DNA from: Myxococcota bacterium | GTDB lineage: Bacteria > Myxococcota_A > Polyangia > Palsa-1104 > JAEUJZ01 | Assembly: GCA_025057315.1 (NCBI GenBank) | Contig: JANWXW010000124.1 | Location: 1 to 40,375 of the forward strand | Direction of reading: 5' to 3' | DNA length: 40,375 nucleotides | Part shown: positions 16,024 through 26,783 of the stretch, in pieces | How positions within the stretch are numbered: position 1 is the first letter of the stretch | Layout: each line of letters begins with the position of its first letter | Program-made: the position numbers and the translations under genes | The notes under the pieces: generated by a model | What the model was told of the DNA's origin: nothing | The model's database searches: none | Seen by the model: the letters and a program-made list of their open reading frames with translations, nothing else

Positions 16024-17352
16024 ATGCGCAGCGCGCTTGCCATCCTGTTTCTTTGCCTCGAGGTCGCCCCTTCCAGGGCCGTGGCCGCAGGTGGGTCTGC
16101 AGCAGGCGCGCCCGCTGCGAGGCCGGCACGGGCTGCAGACCGGGTGGCTGAGCTGCTGGAGGAAGCGCGTCGGCTGGAGGAAGAGGCGCTGCGGCGCCTG
16201 GCCCACGATGACAGCCGGCTGGAGCTGCTGCGCCAAGCAGTGACGGTGCTGGAGCGGGCCGTGCAGCTCGACCCCGCTCACCTGGAGGCGCGGGTAGCCC
16301 TGGGTCGGGCCCTGGCCAACGCCGAGCTGGGCGAGGCCTCGCTGCGCCGCTCTGTCGCCGAGCTGCACCGCGCTCGTGAGCTGGACCGGACGCGCGCCTT
16401 CGACTATGAGGTGGCGCAGGTGTTGGGCATCGTGCTGTCCCGCCTGGGCCGGTTCGCCGAGGCCGTGGCAGAGTACGACACGGCGCTGGCGCTGCTGCCC
16501 GGCCAGCCCGGGTCGCCCCACCGGCTGCGCGCCCAGCAGGCGACGCTGCTGGGCAACTCGGCCGAGGCGCTGATGGCCCTGGGCCGGCTCAAGGAGGCCA
16601 TTGCGCGCTACAGCCAGGCTGAGGCCATCGACACCACGGAGCAGGCGGCGCTGCACACGCTGGGCCTGGCCGTGGCCTACGACCGCGACGGGCAGCTGGA
16701 GAAAAGCCGCGACGCGCTGGTGCGCTCGCTAACCACTGACCCGGCGATGAAGCTGTTCAACAGCGACTCGGTCTTCTTCGTCCCGCCGGGAGACCGCCAC
16801 TACTACGTGGCGCTGACCGCCGAGGCATTCGGCGAGCGAGAGGCGGCGATGGAGGCCTGGCAGCAGTTCCTGCGCGAGCTGCCGCAGAGCCGGTATGCGC
16901 CCCGGGCACGGGCCCACTTGGAGGCGCTGCGGCGGACCCCGGGGCTGTCGCTGCAGGAGCTGGTGCGCGCGGAAGTAAGCTACGGGCCGCTGCTTTTGCC
17001 ACCAGGCCGGCCGGCAGCGGGTCGCATGCGCTCTGAGGAGGACATTGAGCGGGTGGCGCTGGAGCGGCGCTTGGAACTGCGCACTTGCTACGCACGGGCA
17101 TTGCGGCGGAACGCGCGGCTGCGCGGCGAGCTGGACGTGGCGCTGGTGGTGGACCGCCACGGGGCGGTGGCATTGGCCGAGCCCATGCGCAGCCGCTTTG
17201 GCGACGGACCGACGGCCCCCGATATCGGTGGGGAGGCACAGCGAGACCTGGTCCGCTGCGCTGTGGATACCATCCGTCGCTGGCGCTTTCCGCCCTCGGA
17301 GGCAGAGCACGACGAGATGGCGCTGCCCATCCGCTTCGAGGTGCGCCGGTGA
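16024..17352 (+). CDS. Exported TPR protein with AgmX/PglI-type C-terminal domain
   Basis: A 442-aa protein with an N-terminal signal peptide (ALAILFLCLEVAPSRAVAAGG). TPR units lie between about residues 70 and 320 (for example AVTVLERAVQLDPAHLEARVALGRA and VLGIVLSRLGRFAEAVAEYDTALAL). The last 110 residues match the pattern of the AgmX/PglI-type tail known from myxobacterial gliding and social-motility proteins: LRTCYARALRRN, GELDVALVVDRHGAV, then LVRCAVDTIRRWRFPP. The two Cys could form a disulfide in the periplasm. It overlaps the following paralogue by four bases (GTGA). Both share LAVAYDRDG and a FxxPPGDRxYYxAL motif. A scaffold role in an envelope complex is the reasonable inference. Confidence 0.85.
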   Translation: MRSALAILFLCLEVAPSRAVAAGGSAAGAPAARPARAADRVAELLEEARRLEEEALRRLAHDDSRLELLRQAVTVLERAVQLDPAHLEARVALGRALANAELGEASLRRSVAELHRARELDRTRAFDYEVAQVLGIVLSRLGRFAEAVAEYDTALALLPGQPGSPHRLRAQQATLLGNSAEALMALGRLKEAIARYSQAEAIDTTEQAALHTLGLAVAYDRDGQLEKSRDALVRSLTTDPAMKLFNSDSVFFVPPGDRHYYVALTAEAFGEREAAMEAWQQFLRELPQSRYAPRARAHLEALRRTPGLSLQELVRAEVSYGPLLLPPGRPAAGRMRSEEDIERVALERRLELRTCYARALRRNARLRGELDVALVVDRHGAVALAEPMRSRFGDGPTAPDIGGEAQRDLVRCAVDTIRRWRFPPSEAEHDEMALPIRFEVRR

Positions 17353-18311
17353 AGCGGGCACTGCTGGCTGGCCTCCTGCTGGCCACCCCAGTCCAGGCCA
17401 GCCCGGAGCAGCTTTGGGGGGGGCAAGAGGAGGCGCCCCCGAGGCGCTACCAGCAGCTGTGCGAGCGAGCACGGACCGTGTTGGACAGCCCCCGCGAGGC
17501 CAGTGCCGAGGCCCTGCGGGGAACGGTGGCGCTACTGCGCGAGGCCACGCGCTTGCATCCCGACGGGGTCGAGGGCTGGGCGCTGCTGGGCCGGGCGCTG
17601 CTAGAAACCGGTGACCAGGAGGCAGCCCGGCCCCTGCTAGAGACAGCATGGCGGCGCGGGAGCAACGACAGCCGGCTGCTCCTGGGCCTGGCGCTGCTCA
17701 GGGCCCAACAGGGAGAGCTAGAGGCAGCGCTGGAGCTGTACCTGCGGTTGCGCCTGCGCGGCCTGACCAGCCCGCTGGTGCTCCGGCGAACCGGGGACGT
17801 GCTGATGGCCCTGGGCCGGCTGGTGGAGGCCATGGAGGTGTACCGGCTGGCCTGTCTGCCGGGACGCCGGTCCGGGTCGACCGAGGTGGCACGCGCCTGT
17901 TTTGCCCTCGCCGTGGCCTATGACCGGGACGGGCGCCTCCAGGCCAGCGCCGCCGCCGCCCGCCGTGCCCTGCTCAGCGACGCCGGGCTCCGCTCGCTGG
18001 GCGAGGGCGACTTCATCCCACCCGGCGATCGCGCCTACTACCAGGCCCTGGTCGCCGAGGCCCAAGGCCTGCCCCCTTGCGCGCAGGCCGCGCCGCTGCT
18101 GTCCTACCTGCAGGCCGCCGAGTCTCTGGAGCGGCAGGGCTGGCCTGGCCGGACTTATCCCGACCGCGCCCGCAGCCGTCTGGAGCGCCTTCCCGGCGCG
18201 TGCAGGCCAGAGTATAGTGCGTCCATATCCACGGATGAGCCGCCTGGATCCCAACAGGACCGGGACGGAGGTGTACCATGGCAGACCCGAGCAGACGCCG
18301 AGGCAAGGTAA
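17349..18311 (+). CDS. Exported TPR protein, paralogue of the preceding gene
   Basis: A 320-aa protein starting at GTG 17349, overlapping the previous stop. A short signal peptide ([17 protein letters not shown]) is followed by TPR-like repeats ([23 protein letters not shown], later [20 protein letters not shown]). The segment [25 protein letters not shown] and [19 protein letters not shown] mirrors the upstream protein closely, so the pair arose by duplication. This copy lacks the AgmX/PglI-type tail and ends in a short disordered stretch that overlaps the panB start by 34 bases. A good -10 hexamer for panB also lies inside its 3' end. Function unknown beyond a periplasmic scaffold. Confidence 0.8.
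   Translation: MKRALLAGLLLATPVQASPEQLWGGQEEAPPRRYQQLCERARTVLDSPREASAEALRGTVALLREATRLHPDGVEGWALLGRALLETGDQEAARPLLETAWRRGSNDSRLLLGLALLRAQQGELEAALELYLRLRLRGLTSPLVLRRTGDVLMALGRLVEAMEVYRLACLPGRRSGSTEVARACFALAVAYDRDGRLQASAAAARRALLSDAGLRSLGEGDFIPPGDRAYYQALVAEAQGLPPCAQAAPLLSYLQAAESLERQGWPGRTYPDRARSRLERLPGACRPEYSASISTDEPPGSQQDRDGGVPWQTRADAEAR
18213..18218 (+). promoter_or_regulatory. Putative internal -10 box TATAGT ahead of panB
   Basis: TATAGT lies within the 3' end of the second TPR gene, 59 bases before the panB ATG. TTCCCG is at about the right distance for a weak -35. It would give pan/pur genes their own promoter, with a leader of about 50 bases. Confidence 0.35.
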
Positions 18312-19258
18312 CTCACCTGACCCTGCGAGAGATGAAGCGGCGCGGCGAGCGCATCGCCATGCTGACCGCCTACGACGCGAGCTTCGCCCGCCTATGCGAT
18401 CAGGCCGGTGTGGACGTGCTCCTGGTGGGCGATTCGCTCGGCATGGTGATCCAGGGGATGGACAATACCCTGTCGGTCACCATGGATCAGATGATTTACC
18501 ACTGCCAGGCGGTGGCGCGTGGTGTGGCCGCTGCCTCCGGGCGCGCCATGATCGTCGCTGACATGCCCTTTTTGTCGTACCAGGCGTCGCGGGAGGAGGC
18601 GGTGCGCAACGCCGGCCGGCTGGTCAAAGAGGGCCACGCCGAGGCGGTCAAGCTGGAGGGGGGGGCCGAGTGGGCAGACCTGGCACGGCGGCTCTCGCGC
18701 CTGGGCGTGCCGGTCATGGGCCACATTGGCCTCACCCCTCAGTCGGTGCACACGCTCGGGGGCTTTCGCGTCCAGGGCCGGGGCGAAGAGCAGTCGCGGC
18801 AGCTGCTGGACGATGCGCGCGCCCTGGAGGAGGCAGGCTGCTTCGCCATCGTGCTGGAGGCCATTCCAAAAGAGCTGGCGGCCGAGATCACGGCGGCCCT
18901 GACCATCCCGACCCTGGGCATCGGCGCTGGCCCAGACTGCGACGGCCAGGTGCTGGTCCTTTATGATCTGCTCGGCATGAACGAAGAGTTCCGTCCGCGC
19001 TTTGTCAAGCGCTACGAGAACCTGGCGGTGCGCGTGCGCAGCGCCGTAGGCAACTATATAGACGAAGTACGCACCGGACAGTTCCCGGGACCGGAGCACA
19101 GCTTCAGCCGGGACAGCGCTGCTGCTTCTGGGGCGGGGGTGCGGGCAGCGGCAGGGGGCGGCGAGGCTGACCTGCCCATCGAGGACGCCGGCGTGGGCTG
19201 CGTGCCGCGGTGCCCCATCGTCCCCATCCGGCCCATCCAGCCGGCGCGGGCGGGCTGA
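18278..19258 (+). CDS. panB: 3-methyl-2-oxobutanoate hydroxymethyltransferase
   Basis: The first committed step of pantothenate synthesis: it transfers a hydroxymethyl group from 5,10-methylene-tetrahydrofolate to 2-oxoisovalerate, giving ketopantoate. Family motifs are all visible: [62 protein letters not shown] and [21 protein letters not shown]. At 326 aa it is longer than the usual 260-280. The extra C-terminal 50 or so residues are low-complexity (Gly/Ala, then Pro/Ile/Arg) and probably disordered. GGAGG lies about seven bases before the ATG. panC begins nine bases after its stop, so the two enzymes of the pathway are cotranscribed. Confidence 0.96.
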   Translation: MADPSRRRGKVTHLTLREMKRRGERIAMLTAYDASFARLCDQAGVDVLLVGDSLGMVIQGMDNTLSVTMDQMIYHCQAVARGVAAASGRAMIVADMPFLSYQASREEAVRNAGRLVKEGHAEAVKLEGGAEWADLARRLSRLGVPVMGHIGLTPQSVHTLGGFRVQGRGEEQSRQLLDDARALEEAGCFAIVLEAIPKELAAEITAALTIPTLGIGAGPDCDGQVLVLYDLLGMNEEFRPRFVKRYENLAVRVRSAVGNYIDEVRTGQFPGPEHSFSRDSAAASGAGVRAAAGGGEADLPIEDAGVGCVPRCPIVPIRPIQPARAG

Positions 19259-19266
19259 GGGCTACG

Positions 19267-20115
19267 GTGCTGGAGGTTGTGCGCGATCCGGCAGCCATGC
19301 GGGCACGTGCTGCAGCGGTGCGTGCCGCAGGGGGGCGCATTGCCTTTGTGCCCACCATGGGCTTTTTGCACGAGGGCCACCTGTCGCTGCTGCGCGAGGG
19401 CCGGCGACGGGGCGAGCTGCTGGTGCTGTCGATTTTCGTCAACCCGCTGCAGTTCGGGCCAGCGGAGGACTTGGCGCGCTACCCCCGCGACGAGCAAGGG
19501 GACCTAGACAAGGCCCGGAGCGTCGGCTGCGATGTAGCCTTCTGTCCGTCGGTGGAGGCGATGTATCCGCCCGGCTTTCAGACGCGGGTGGAGGTGCCAG
19601 GGCTGGCCGCGGGCCTGTGCGGCCAGGTGCGCCCGGGGCACTTTGCCGGCGTGGCCACGGTGGTGCTGAAGCTGTGCCACATCGTCCAGCCCCACGTGCT
19701 GCTGTTGGGCGAAAAGGACTACCAGCAGCTCCAGATCGTGCGGCGCATGGTGGCAGACCTAGACCTGGACATCGAGGTGGTGGGCTGCCCGCTGGTGCGT
19801 GAGCCCGACGGGTTGGCCCTGTCCTCGCGCAATGCCTACCTGAGCCCCCAAGAGCGGCAGCAGGCGCTGGCGCTGTCGCGGGGTCTGCGGGCGGCCGAGC
19901 AACGCTACCGCGCCGGGGAGCGACGGGCGGAGGAGCTCCTGGCAGCGGCGCGGCAGGAGCTGATCGGGGCCCCCGGGGTGGTCCTGCAGTACCTGGAGCT
20001 GCGGGATGCGGCCACCCTGGAGCCGGTGGCCGGCGAGCTGGACCGAGCGGCGGTGCTCGCGGTGGCTGCCCTGGTCGGCCAGACGCGGCTCATCGACAAC
20101 GTCATCTTGCGCTAG
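19267..20115 (+). CDS. panC: Pantoate-beta-alanine ligase
   Basis: Joins pantoate and beta-alanine with ATP to make pantothenate. The HIGH-like motif is PTMGFLHEGHLSLL (ATP binding), NPLQFGPAEDLARYPR binds pantoate, and GEKDYQQLQIVRRMV and GLALSSRNAYL (KMSKS-like) complete the signature. From the GTG at 19267 the protein is 282 aa, the normal family length. GAGGG lies six bases upstream, and starts further upstream would run into panB. It follows panB directly and is 18 bases ahead of purL on the same strand. Confidence 0.96.
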   Translation: MLEVVRDPAAMRARAAAVRAAGGRIAFVPTMGFLHEGHLSLLREGRRRGELLVLSIFVNPLQFGPAEDLARYPRDEQGDLDKARSVGCDVAFCPSVEAMYPPGFQTRVEVPGLAAGLCGQVRPGHFAGVATVVLKLCHIVQPHVLLLGEKDYQQLQIVRRMVADLDLDIEVVGCPLVREPDGLALSSRNAYLSPQERQQALALSRGLRAAEQRYRAGERRAEELLAAARQELIGAPGVVLQYLELRDAATLEPVAGELDRAAVLAVAALVGQTRLIDNVILR

Positions 20116-20133
20116 GCCCGGCCCTCTGCCAGC

Positions 20134-22523
<2,390 letters not shown>

Positions 22524-22527
<4 letters not shown>

Positions 22528-23699
22528 GGGGTGGGCTCGCCGCAGGTGCGGCTCTGCTCGGCGCGGCAGCACAGCTCGTCCAGCAGACGGTCAATGGCAG
22601 CGTCCCGCTCGGTTCGGCTCAGCAGGCCCGCCAGCCATCGGGCGTGCAGGTCCTCATAGGAGGCGCGCGTCCATCCCAGCAGCTCCCGGTAGCGCGCCGC
22701 CGCCTGCTCGAGCCGCCCGCGCACAAGCAGAAAGGCCGCTGCGCCCGAGCCGAGCACAGCAGCGGCCCCAGCCGGCCCAGCGCGGAGCAGACGCAGCACC
22801 GGCAGGGCCAGGCCAGCCAGCAGGAGCGTGCCCTTGGTGCGTTGCAGCACAACAGGCAGGGCGCGTCCCCCCGTCGCCAGCAGCAGAGCCCACAGCTCCA
22901 GCTCGACTCCCTGGTGCTGACGCCGCCGCTGCAGCAGCACCCCGTTGCACAGCTCCACGACGGCCTGGCGCTCAAAGGCAGACCAGAGGCGGTACACCTC
23001 GGGGGGGCGCGGCGGTGGAGACACCAACGCCAGGTTGTCCCGGGCCAGCCGTCCTCTCGGATCGAGGCGGAGCGCCTCGCGGAACCGCCACCGTGCCTGC
23101 ATGGGCCGCCCCTGAGCCAGGTCGATGCAACCCAGGTTGTTCCAGGCCACGGCGTCGGTCGGATCGAGGCGCAATGCCTGCTCATAGCAGCGGCGCGCCA
23201 GGGCCCGATCTCCGGCCGTGCTGGCGACAAAGCCCAGGGAGATGAGATTGGTGGGCCGGTCCGGGGCGACAGCCACCGCAAGCTGGGCTAGCCGGAGCGC
23301 CTCCTCGTGCCGCTGCTGCATGGCCAGCAGCTCGGCCAGCGCGCGCAGGTAGACCGGCTCCTCCGGGGCCAGGCGAAGCGCCTCGCGATAGCAGGCTTCC
23401 GCCTCCACGGGCCGGCCCTGCTCCCGCCTCGCATAGCCAAGCAGGTAGTGGGCATGCGCATCCTCGGGCGCCATGGCCACAGCAGCGCACAGCGCCTCGG
23501 CTGCTGCAGCAGGATCCTCGGCCCGCAGCAGGCACAGACCGTAGAGTTGCAGAGCCTCAGGGTCCTGCGGCCGCTGGGCAACAGCTCGGCGGGCCTCCAC
23601 TGCGGCCGCCTCCGGCCGACCCAGGTCCAGCAAGGCCCGCGCCCGCGCCAGGGCCCACGCGGCGGGATCGGCCTGATGGCCACGAGGGAAGGAAATCAC
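22524..23699 (-). CDS. TPR protein with C-terminal membrane segment
   Basis: Residues of about 10-225 carry at least five tetratricopeptide repeats (for example [40 protein letters not shown]). A hydrophobic region at about 285-325 ([15 protein letters not shown], then [16 protein letters not shown]) probably forms a membrane hairpin, and a helical tail ends with several Cys. No signal peptide is seen, so the TPR part is likely cytoplasmic. No specific partner can be named. GTG 23699 is chosen because TATATT ends exactly six bases upstream and no Shine-Dalgarno exists; GTG 23705 is in frame and an alternative, giving two more residues. The 3' end overlaps purL by four bases on the opposite strand. 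Confidence 0.78.
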
Positions 23700-23705
23700 A
23701 AGCAC

Positions 23706-23711
23706 AATATA
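23706..23711 (-). promoter_or_regulatory. Putative -10 hexamer TATATT of the TPR gene
   Basis: On the minus strand TATATT is followed by GTGCTT and then GTG at 23699. It fits a leaderless transcript. Confidence 0.45.
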
Positions 23712-23944
23712 CCACAGCCTTGCCCACCACGGACAGGTCGCTCCCCGGCCGGAGGCCACCGGTGGCTCCGACGGGGTCTCCACCGCCCTCTGGAATTGTC
23801 ATTTGTCATTTTTTGTTTGCCAGATGGGTTGCTGGCATGGTAGGTAGCCGAGCAAAAGTATTCGAGGAGAACCAGCCTCCCGCTCCTGCCTGTGCAGCGG
23901 ATCGGCGGGCGAGTCTGTGGCAAGAAGCACGTCCAGGGTGAGCG
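23712..23944. promoter_or_regulatory. AT-rich divergent control region
   Basis: About 230 bases between divergent genes include an unusually AT-rich patch with a tandem TTGTCAT (23797-23803 overlapping 23804-23810) and a T run (23809-23817). These repeats could be an operator or an AT-hook/nucleoid-protein site. No confident -10 box could be assigned for the plus-strand gene at 23945. Confidence 0.4.
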
Positions 23945-25183
23945 ATGGATTTCTCGATGTTCGATGACGATGCGGAAGACATCGGTCAGGAGATCGACGC
24001 ATACTGCCCGCGCTGTAAGACCGACATGACCCACGTAGTGGTCAGTCGGTACGAAGATGAGATCCGTCGCGTCAAGTGCAATACCTGTGAAGATGTTCAT
24101 GCATTCCGGAGGCCCCGCGGGGAAGACGTGGCAGAGGAGCTCGTGGAGGCCCCCGTTAAGAAGAAGGCTCAGAAGGCCCGTCCCACATGGGAACAGGTCA
24201 TGGCCCGCAAGCGCAAGGAGCCTAGACCGTACCATGGAAACGAGGTCTTTCAGGAACTGGACATCATCGACCATCCGACGTTCGGCATTGGCTTTGTGTC
24301 CGAACTGATTGGACAGGATAAAATCGAGGTCACCTTCCAGAACGACAAGCGGATTCTGGTCCACAACCGCCAGGGACTGAACTTGAACCTGGTGCAGCGG
24401 CAGCATCTGGAAGGAGGAGAGGGGTCGCGTGCGGGAGCGTCCGCGGAGAAGGAACGGGCACGTCGGCCGCTTTCCTTCCCATCGCCCGAGGAAGACCTGC
24501 CGGACCTGGGCGATGAGCTGCCCACCGACCTCCCGGATGTGCCGGATGTAGATGTAGAGGACTTCGGCCCGGCGCCCCGGAGGGCCAAGCCAAGCAAGCT
24601 ATCGACCAAGGCGCTGTCAGACCTGGACGACGAGGAGGCAGAGGAGATGGAACCGGAAGAGACGGAGGAAATGGAGGCGGAAGAGACCGAAGCAGCGGAA
24701 GAGCCACAGACGGAGGCGGAGGAGGCAACAGCCGAGGAAACGGAGGAAGCGACGGAGCAGCCGACGGGGAGAAGGGAGCGCACAAAGGCGGGTGGCACCC
24801 AGCGCACGCCGGCGCGGGCTGACAAGGCCCCCACAGCAGGCAAGAAGCGGCCTGACAAGACCAAGGCCAAACAGCCGGCGCGGGCCCGATCCCCACGCGC
24901 AGCAGGTACCCGGACTACCGGTGGCAAAGCTGCGGCTTCGAGCACCTCCAGGACCAGGTCCTCGACCCGGTCAACGAGCAAGGCGAAGGCGACCCGGTCA
25001 ACGAGCAAGGCGAAGGCAACCCGGTCGACAAGCAAGGCGAAGGCGACCCGGTCAACGAGCAAGGCGAAGGCGACCCGGTCAACGAGCAAGGCGAAGGCGA
25101 CCCGGTCAACGAGCAAGGCGAAGGCAACCCGAGACAGGAAATCAGCGGCCAAGCCGGCTCAGAGCAGCTCCAAGCGCCGGTAG
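23945..25183 (+). CDS. Zinc-ribbon and Tudor-like protein with acidic region and histone-like repetitive tail
   Basis: A 412-aa cytoplasmic protein with four zones. Residues 1-55 form a zinc ribbon (CPRC at 21-24, CNTC at 45-48). Residues of about 100-140 (HPTFGIGFVSELIGQDKI, VTFQNDKRIL) resemble the Tudor-like fold found in CarD/TRCF and at the C-terminus of UvrD/PcrA, a known RNA polymerase contact. Residues of about 180-272 are very acidic. Residues of about 276-412 are Lys/Arg/Ser/Thr/Ala-rich and end with six tandem nine-residue units (TRSTSKAKA), like histone H1 or HMGA tails. M. xanthus CarD has a comparable order, RNA-polymerase-binding domain then acidic then basic tail, but no zinc ribbon. 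AGGGTGAG precedes the ATG. A role in transcription or nucleoid structure is inference. Confidence 0.8.
   Translation: MDFSMFDDDAEDIGQEIDAYCPRCKTDMTHVVVSRYEDEIRRVKCNTCEDVHAFRRPRGEDVAEELVEAPVKKKAQKARPTWEQVMARKRKEPRPYHGNEVFQELDIIDHPTFGIGFVSELIGQDKIEVTFQNDKRILVHNRQGLNLNLVQRQHLEGGEGSRAGASAEKERARRPLSFPSPEEDLPDLGDELPTDLPDVPDVDVEDFGPAPRRAKPSKLSTKALSDLDDEEAEEMEPEETEEMEAEETEAAEEPQTEAEEATAEETEEATEQPTGRRERTKAGGTQRTPARADKAPTAGKKRPDKTKAKQPARARSPRAAGTRTTGGKAAASSTSRTRSSTRSTSKAKATRSTSKAKATRSTSKAKATRSTSKAKATRSTSKAKATRSTSKAKATRDRKSAAKPAQSSSKRR
24965..25126 (+). repeat. Six tandem 27-bp units inside the coding region
   Basis: Units start at 24965, 24992, 25019, 25046, 25073 and 25100, each beginning ACCCGG and containing AGCAAGGCGAAGGC. 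Each is nine codons, so gain or loss of units keeps the frame. Differences are few: the last base of units 2 and 6, and two bases in unit 3. A seventh partial unit decays after 25127. Confidence 0.95.
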
Positions 25184-25582
25184 GCCACGGAGGGCTGAGG
25201 CCTAGGAGGCTGACCCAGGCGTTTCCAGGGGCCATGTGTCACCCGCCGGATGGGGTTGAGCGGGGAATGCGGGCGGCGAGGGGGGCGGTGGATGGTGGAG
25301 GCAAAACAGCCCGGGGGAAGGGGGCGGTCGGAGGGCCCGCCCATTGCCAGAACAGGAGGTCGTGAACCAACAGGTAGCCTGCGGTTTCGCCCTGGAGGTA
25401 GCGGTGTTGCCTGTGTGACCTCCAGGGCGGCCTTTGGAACCCAGGCGGCAAGTCTGGTGCCTGCACAGCCGTCTGCAAGGCCAGGGCTGCAACCAGCAGG
25501 GGACTGGCCCTCGCCCCTGGCAGGGGAGGGAATCTGTGCCATGCGCCCAGTGGTCAGGGCCCGTCGAGCGGGCTGAGGCCTA
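25184..25582. other. Intergenic region between convergent genes
   Basis: Four hundred bases without a credible gene. The open frames lack ribosome sites and have a composition unlike the neighbours. It contains the 12-bp inverted repeat listed next. A 13-base direct repeat, GGGCTGAGGCCTA, occurs at both margins (25192-25204 and 25570-25582), next to the two converging stop codons. Confidence 0.55.
25388..25429. repeat. 12-bp perfect inverted repeat (hairpin)
   Basis: CGCCCTGGAGGT (25388-25399) and ACCTCCAGGGCG (25418-25429) are perfectly complementary around an 18-base loop. The stem is stable in RNA from either strand. No U tract follows, so it is not a standard intrinsic terminator. Confidence 0.85.
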
Positions 25583-26605
25583 CTAAGAGGACCGCCCCTG
25601 CTGTGTCTCGGCCAGCAGGAGCGCCTGGGCGGCGATGTCCTCTAGCGGCAAGACCCAGTCCACGGCTCCCAGGGCGAGGGCCTGCTGGGGCATGCCGAAC
25701 ACCACACAGCTCGCTTCGTCCTGGGCGATGGTCCGGCCGCCCGCCTGCTTCATCCTGAGGAGACCTTGGGCACCATCGCGTCCCATGCCGGTCAGCAGCA
25801 CCCCAACGGCCTCGCTGCCGAGCGCTGAGGCGACTGAGTCGAACAGCACGTCCACCGAGGGGCGGTGGCCGCTCACCAGCGGGCCGCGGTCCAGCGCCAC
25901 GCACAGCCCTTGCGCGCTTCGGACCAGCCGCATGTGGTAATTGCCCGGAGCGACCAGCGCCAGCCCCCGCCTGACGAGGTCGCCCTGCTCGGCCTCCTTC
26001 ACCTGGATGGAACTGATGGCGTTGCAGCGATCCGCGAAGCGGCGCGTGAAGGCCGGTGGCATGTGCTGGACAATGAGGATGCCGGGAGCATTGGCCGGCA
26101 TGGCGGCCAGCAGGCGCCTGATGGCCGCCACCCCCCCCAGTGAGGCCCCTACAGCAATGACGGGATGGGGCCGGGGCTCAGACGGGGGGGGCGCTCCGGT
26201 GAAGCAAGGGGCAGCTGGCAGGTACCCTGAAGCGGCGGCCTTGACCCTGCTCACCACGGCCTGGCCCAGCTCAGCCACCCTCGCGACGGAGGGCGTGGGG
26301 GCGAGGTCCCCTGCTACCCCGAGTGCCGTCCCGCCGGCCTCCGCGCCACCGTCCGCCCCGACCATGACCACCGGCGTCGGCCGCTGGCGCATCATCTTCG
26401 CCAGCAGACCCGAGCGGTCCCGGCTTGCCAGGGCGGCGTCCACCACCACCACATCGGGGGCCAGCCAGCCCATCTGGTCGCGGGCAGAGACGACATCGGC
26501 CGCCGCCCCCACGACCTCGATTTCGCCATCGGCTGATAGCATGTGGCACAGGATGTGACGGGTGGCCGCAGAACCGTCCACCACCAGGACGCGGATTCGC
26601 CTCAC
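25583..26605 (-). CDS. cheB: CheB-type protein-glutamate methylesterase with degenerate receiver
   Basis: Removes methyl esters from (and deamidates) chemoreceptor glutamates. The C-terminal methylesterase domain is intact: Ser155 in GASLGG, His181 in QHMP, Asp277 in GMGRDGA. These spacings (26 and 96 residues) equal those of the Ser164, His190, Asp286 triad of the enteric enzyme. The N-terminal receiver (residues 1-115) is altered. The acidic pair reads VVDGS rather than VVDDS, the acceptor Asp is present in DVVVVDAAL, and the usual T/S and Lys positions are not evident. The protein is 340 aa from GTG 26605. No cheA, cheR, cheW or receptor gene lies in the window, so this is an orphan. It is divergent from the CBM9-like lipoprotein gene. 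Confidence 0.92.
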   Translation of the reverse strand: MRRIRVLVVDGSAATRHILCHMLSADGEIEVVGAAADVVSARDQMGWLAPDVVVVDAALASRDRSGLLAKMMRQRPTPVVMVGADGGAEAGGTALGVAGDLAPTPSVARVAELGQAVVSRVKAAASGYLPAAPCFTGAPPPSEPRPHPVIAVGASLGGVAAIRRLLAAMPANAPGILIVQHMPPAFTRRFADRCNAISSIQVKEAEQGDLVRRGLALVAPGNYHMRLVRSAQGLCVALDRGPLVSGHRPSVDVLFDSVASALGSEAVGVLLTGMGRDGAQGLLRMKQAGGRTIAQDEASCVVFGMPQQALALGAVDWVLPLEDIAAQALLLAETQQGRSS

Positions 26606-26783
26606 GCTTGGGCCCGGTCTGCAACCGGTACGCCACGCACTTCCCTCGTCGCACACGGCGGGTGCGGCCACAGCGGCAGGTGTCAGCGTGGCGACATGTG
26701 CTGTCAGGCCGCACCACAGCCGGCGCGCAGCGGAGCCCCTGCCTTGCGTCAGAGGCCCCTTCCGCGGTAGAAACCAAGCCACC

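Noticed and set aside
24965..25126. Possible CRISPR array
   Set aside because: The repeats are adjacent with no unique spacers, are in frame within a coding region, and no cas gene is nearby.
24250..25152. Minus-strand open frame with a hydrophobic repeat opposite the basic-tail gene
   Set aside because: It is the complement of the 27-bp repeat and the acidic region, with no ribosome site and no plausible protein; the plus-strand gene explains the sequence.
25250..25576. Plus-strand open frame between convergent genes
   Set aside because: No ribosome site; Gly/Arg/Pro-rich; it runs through the inverted repeat and has no domain.
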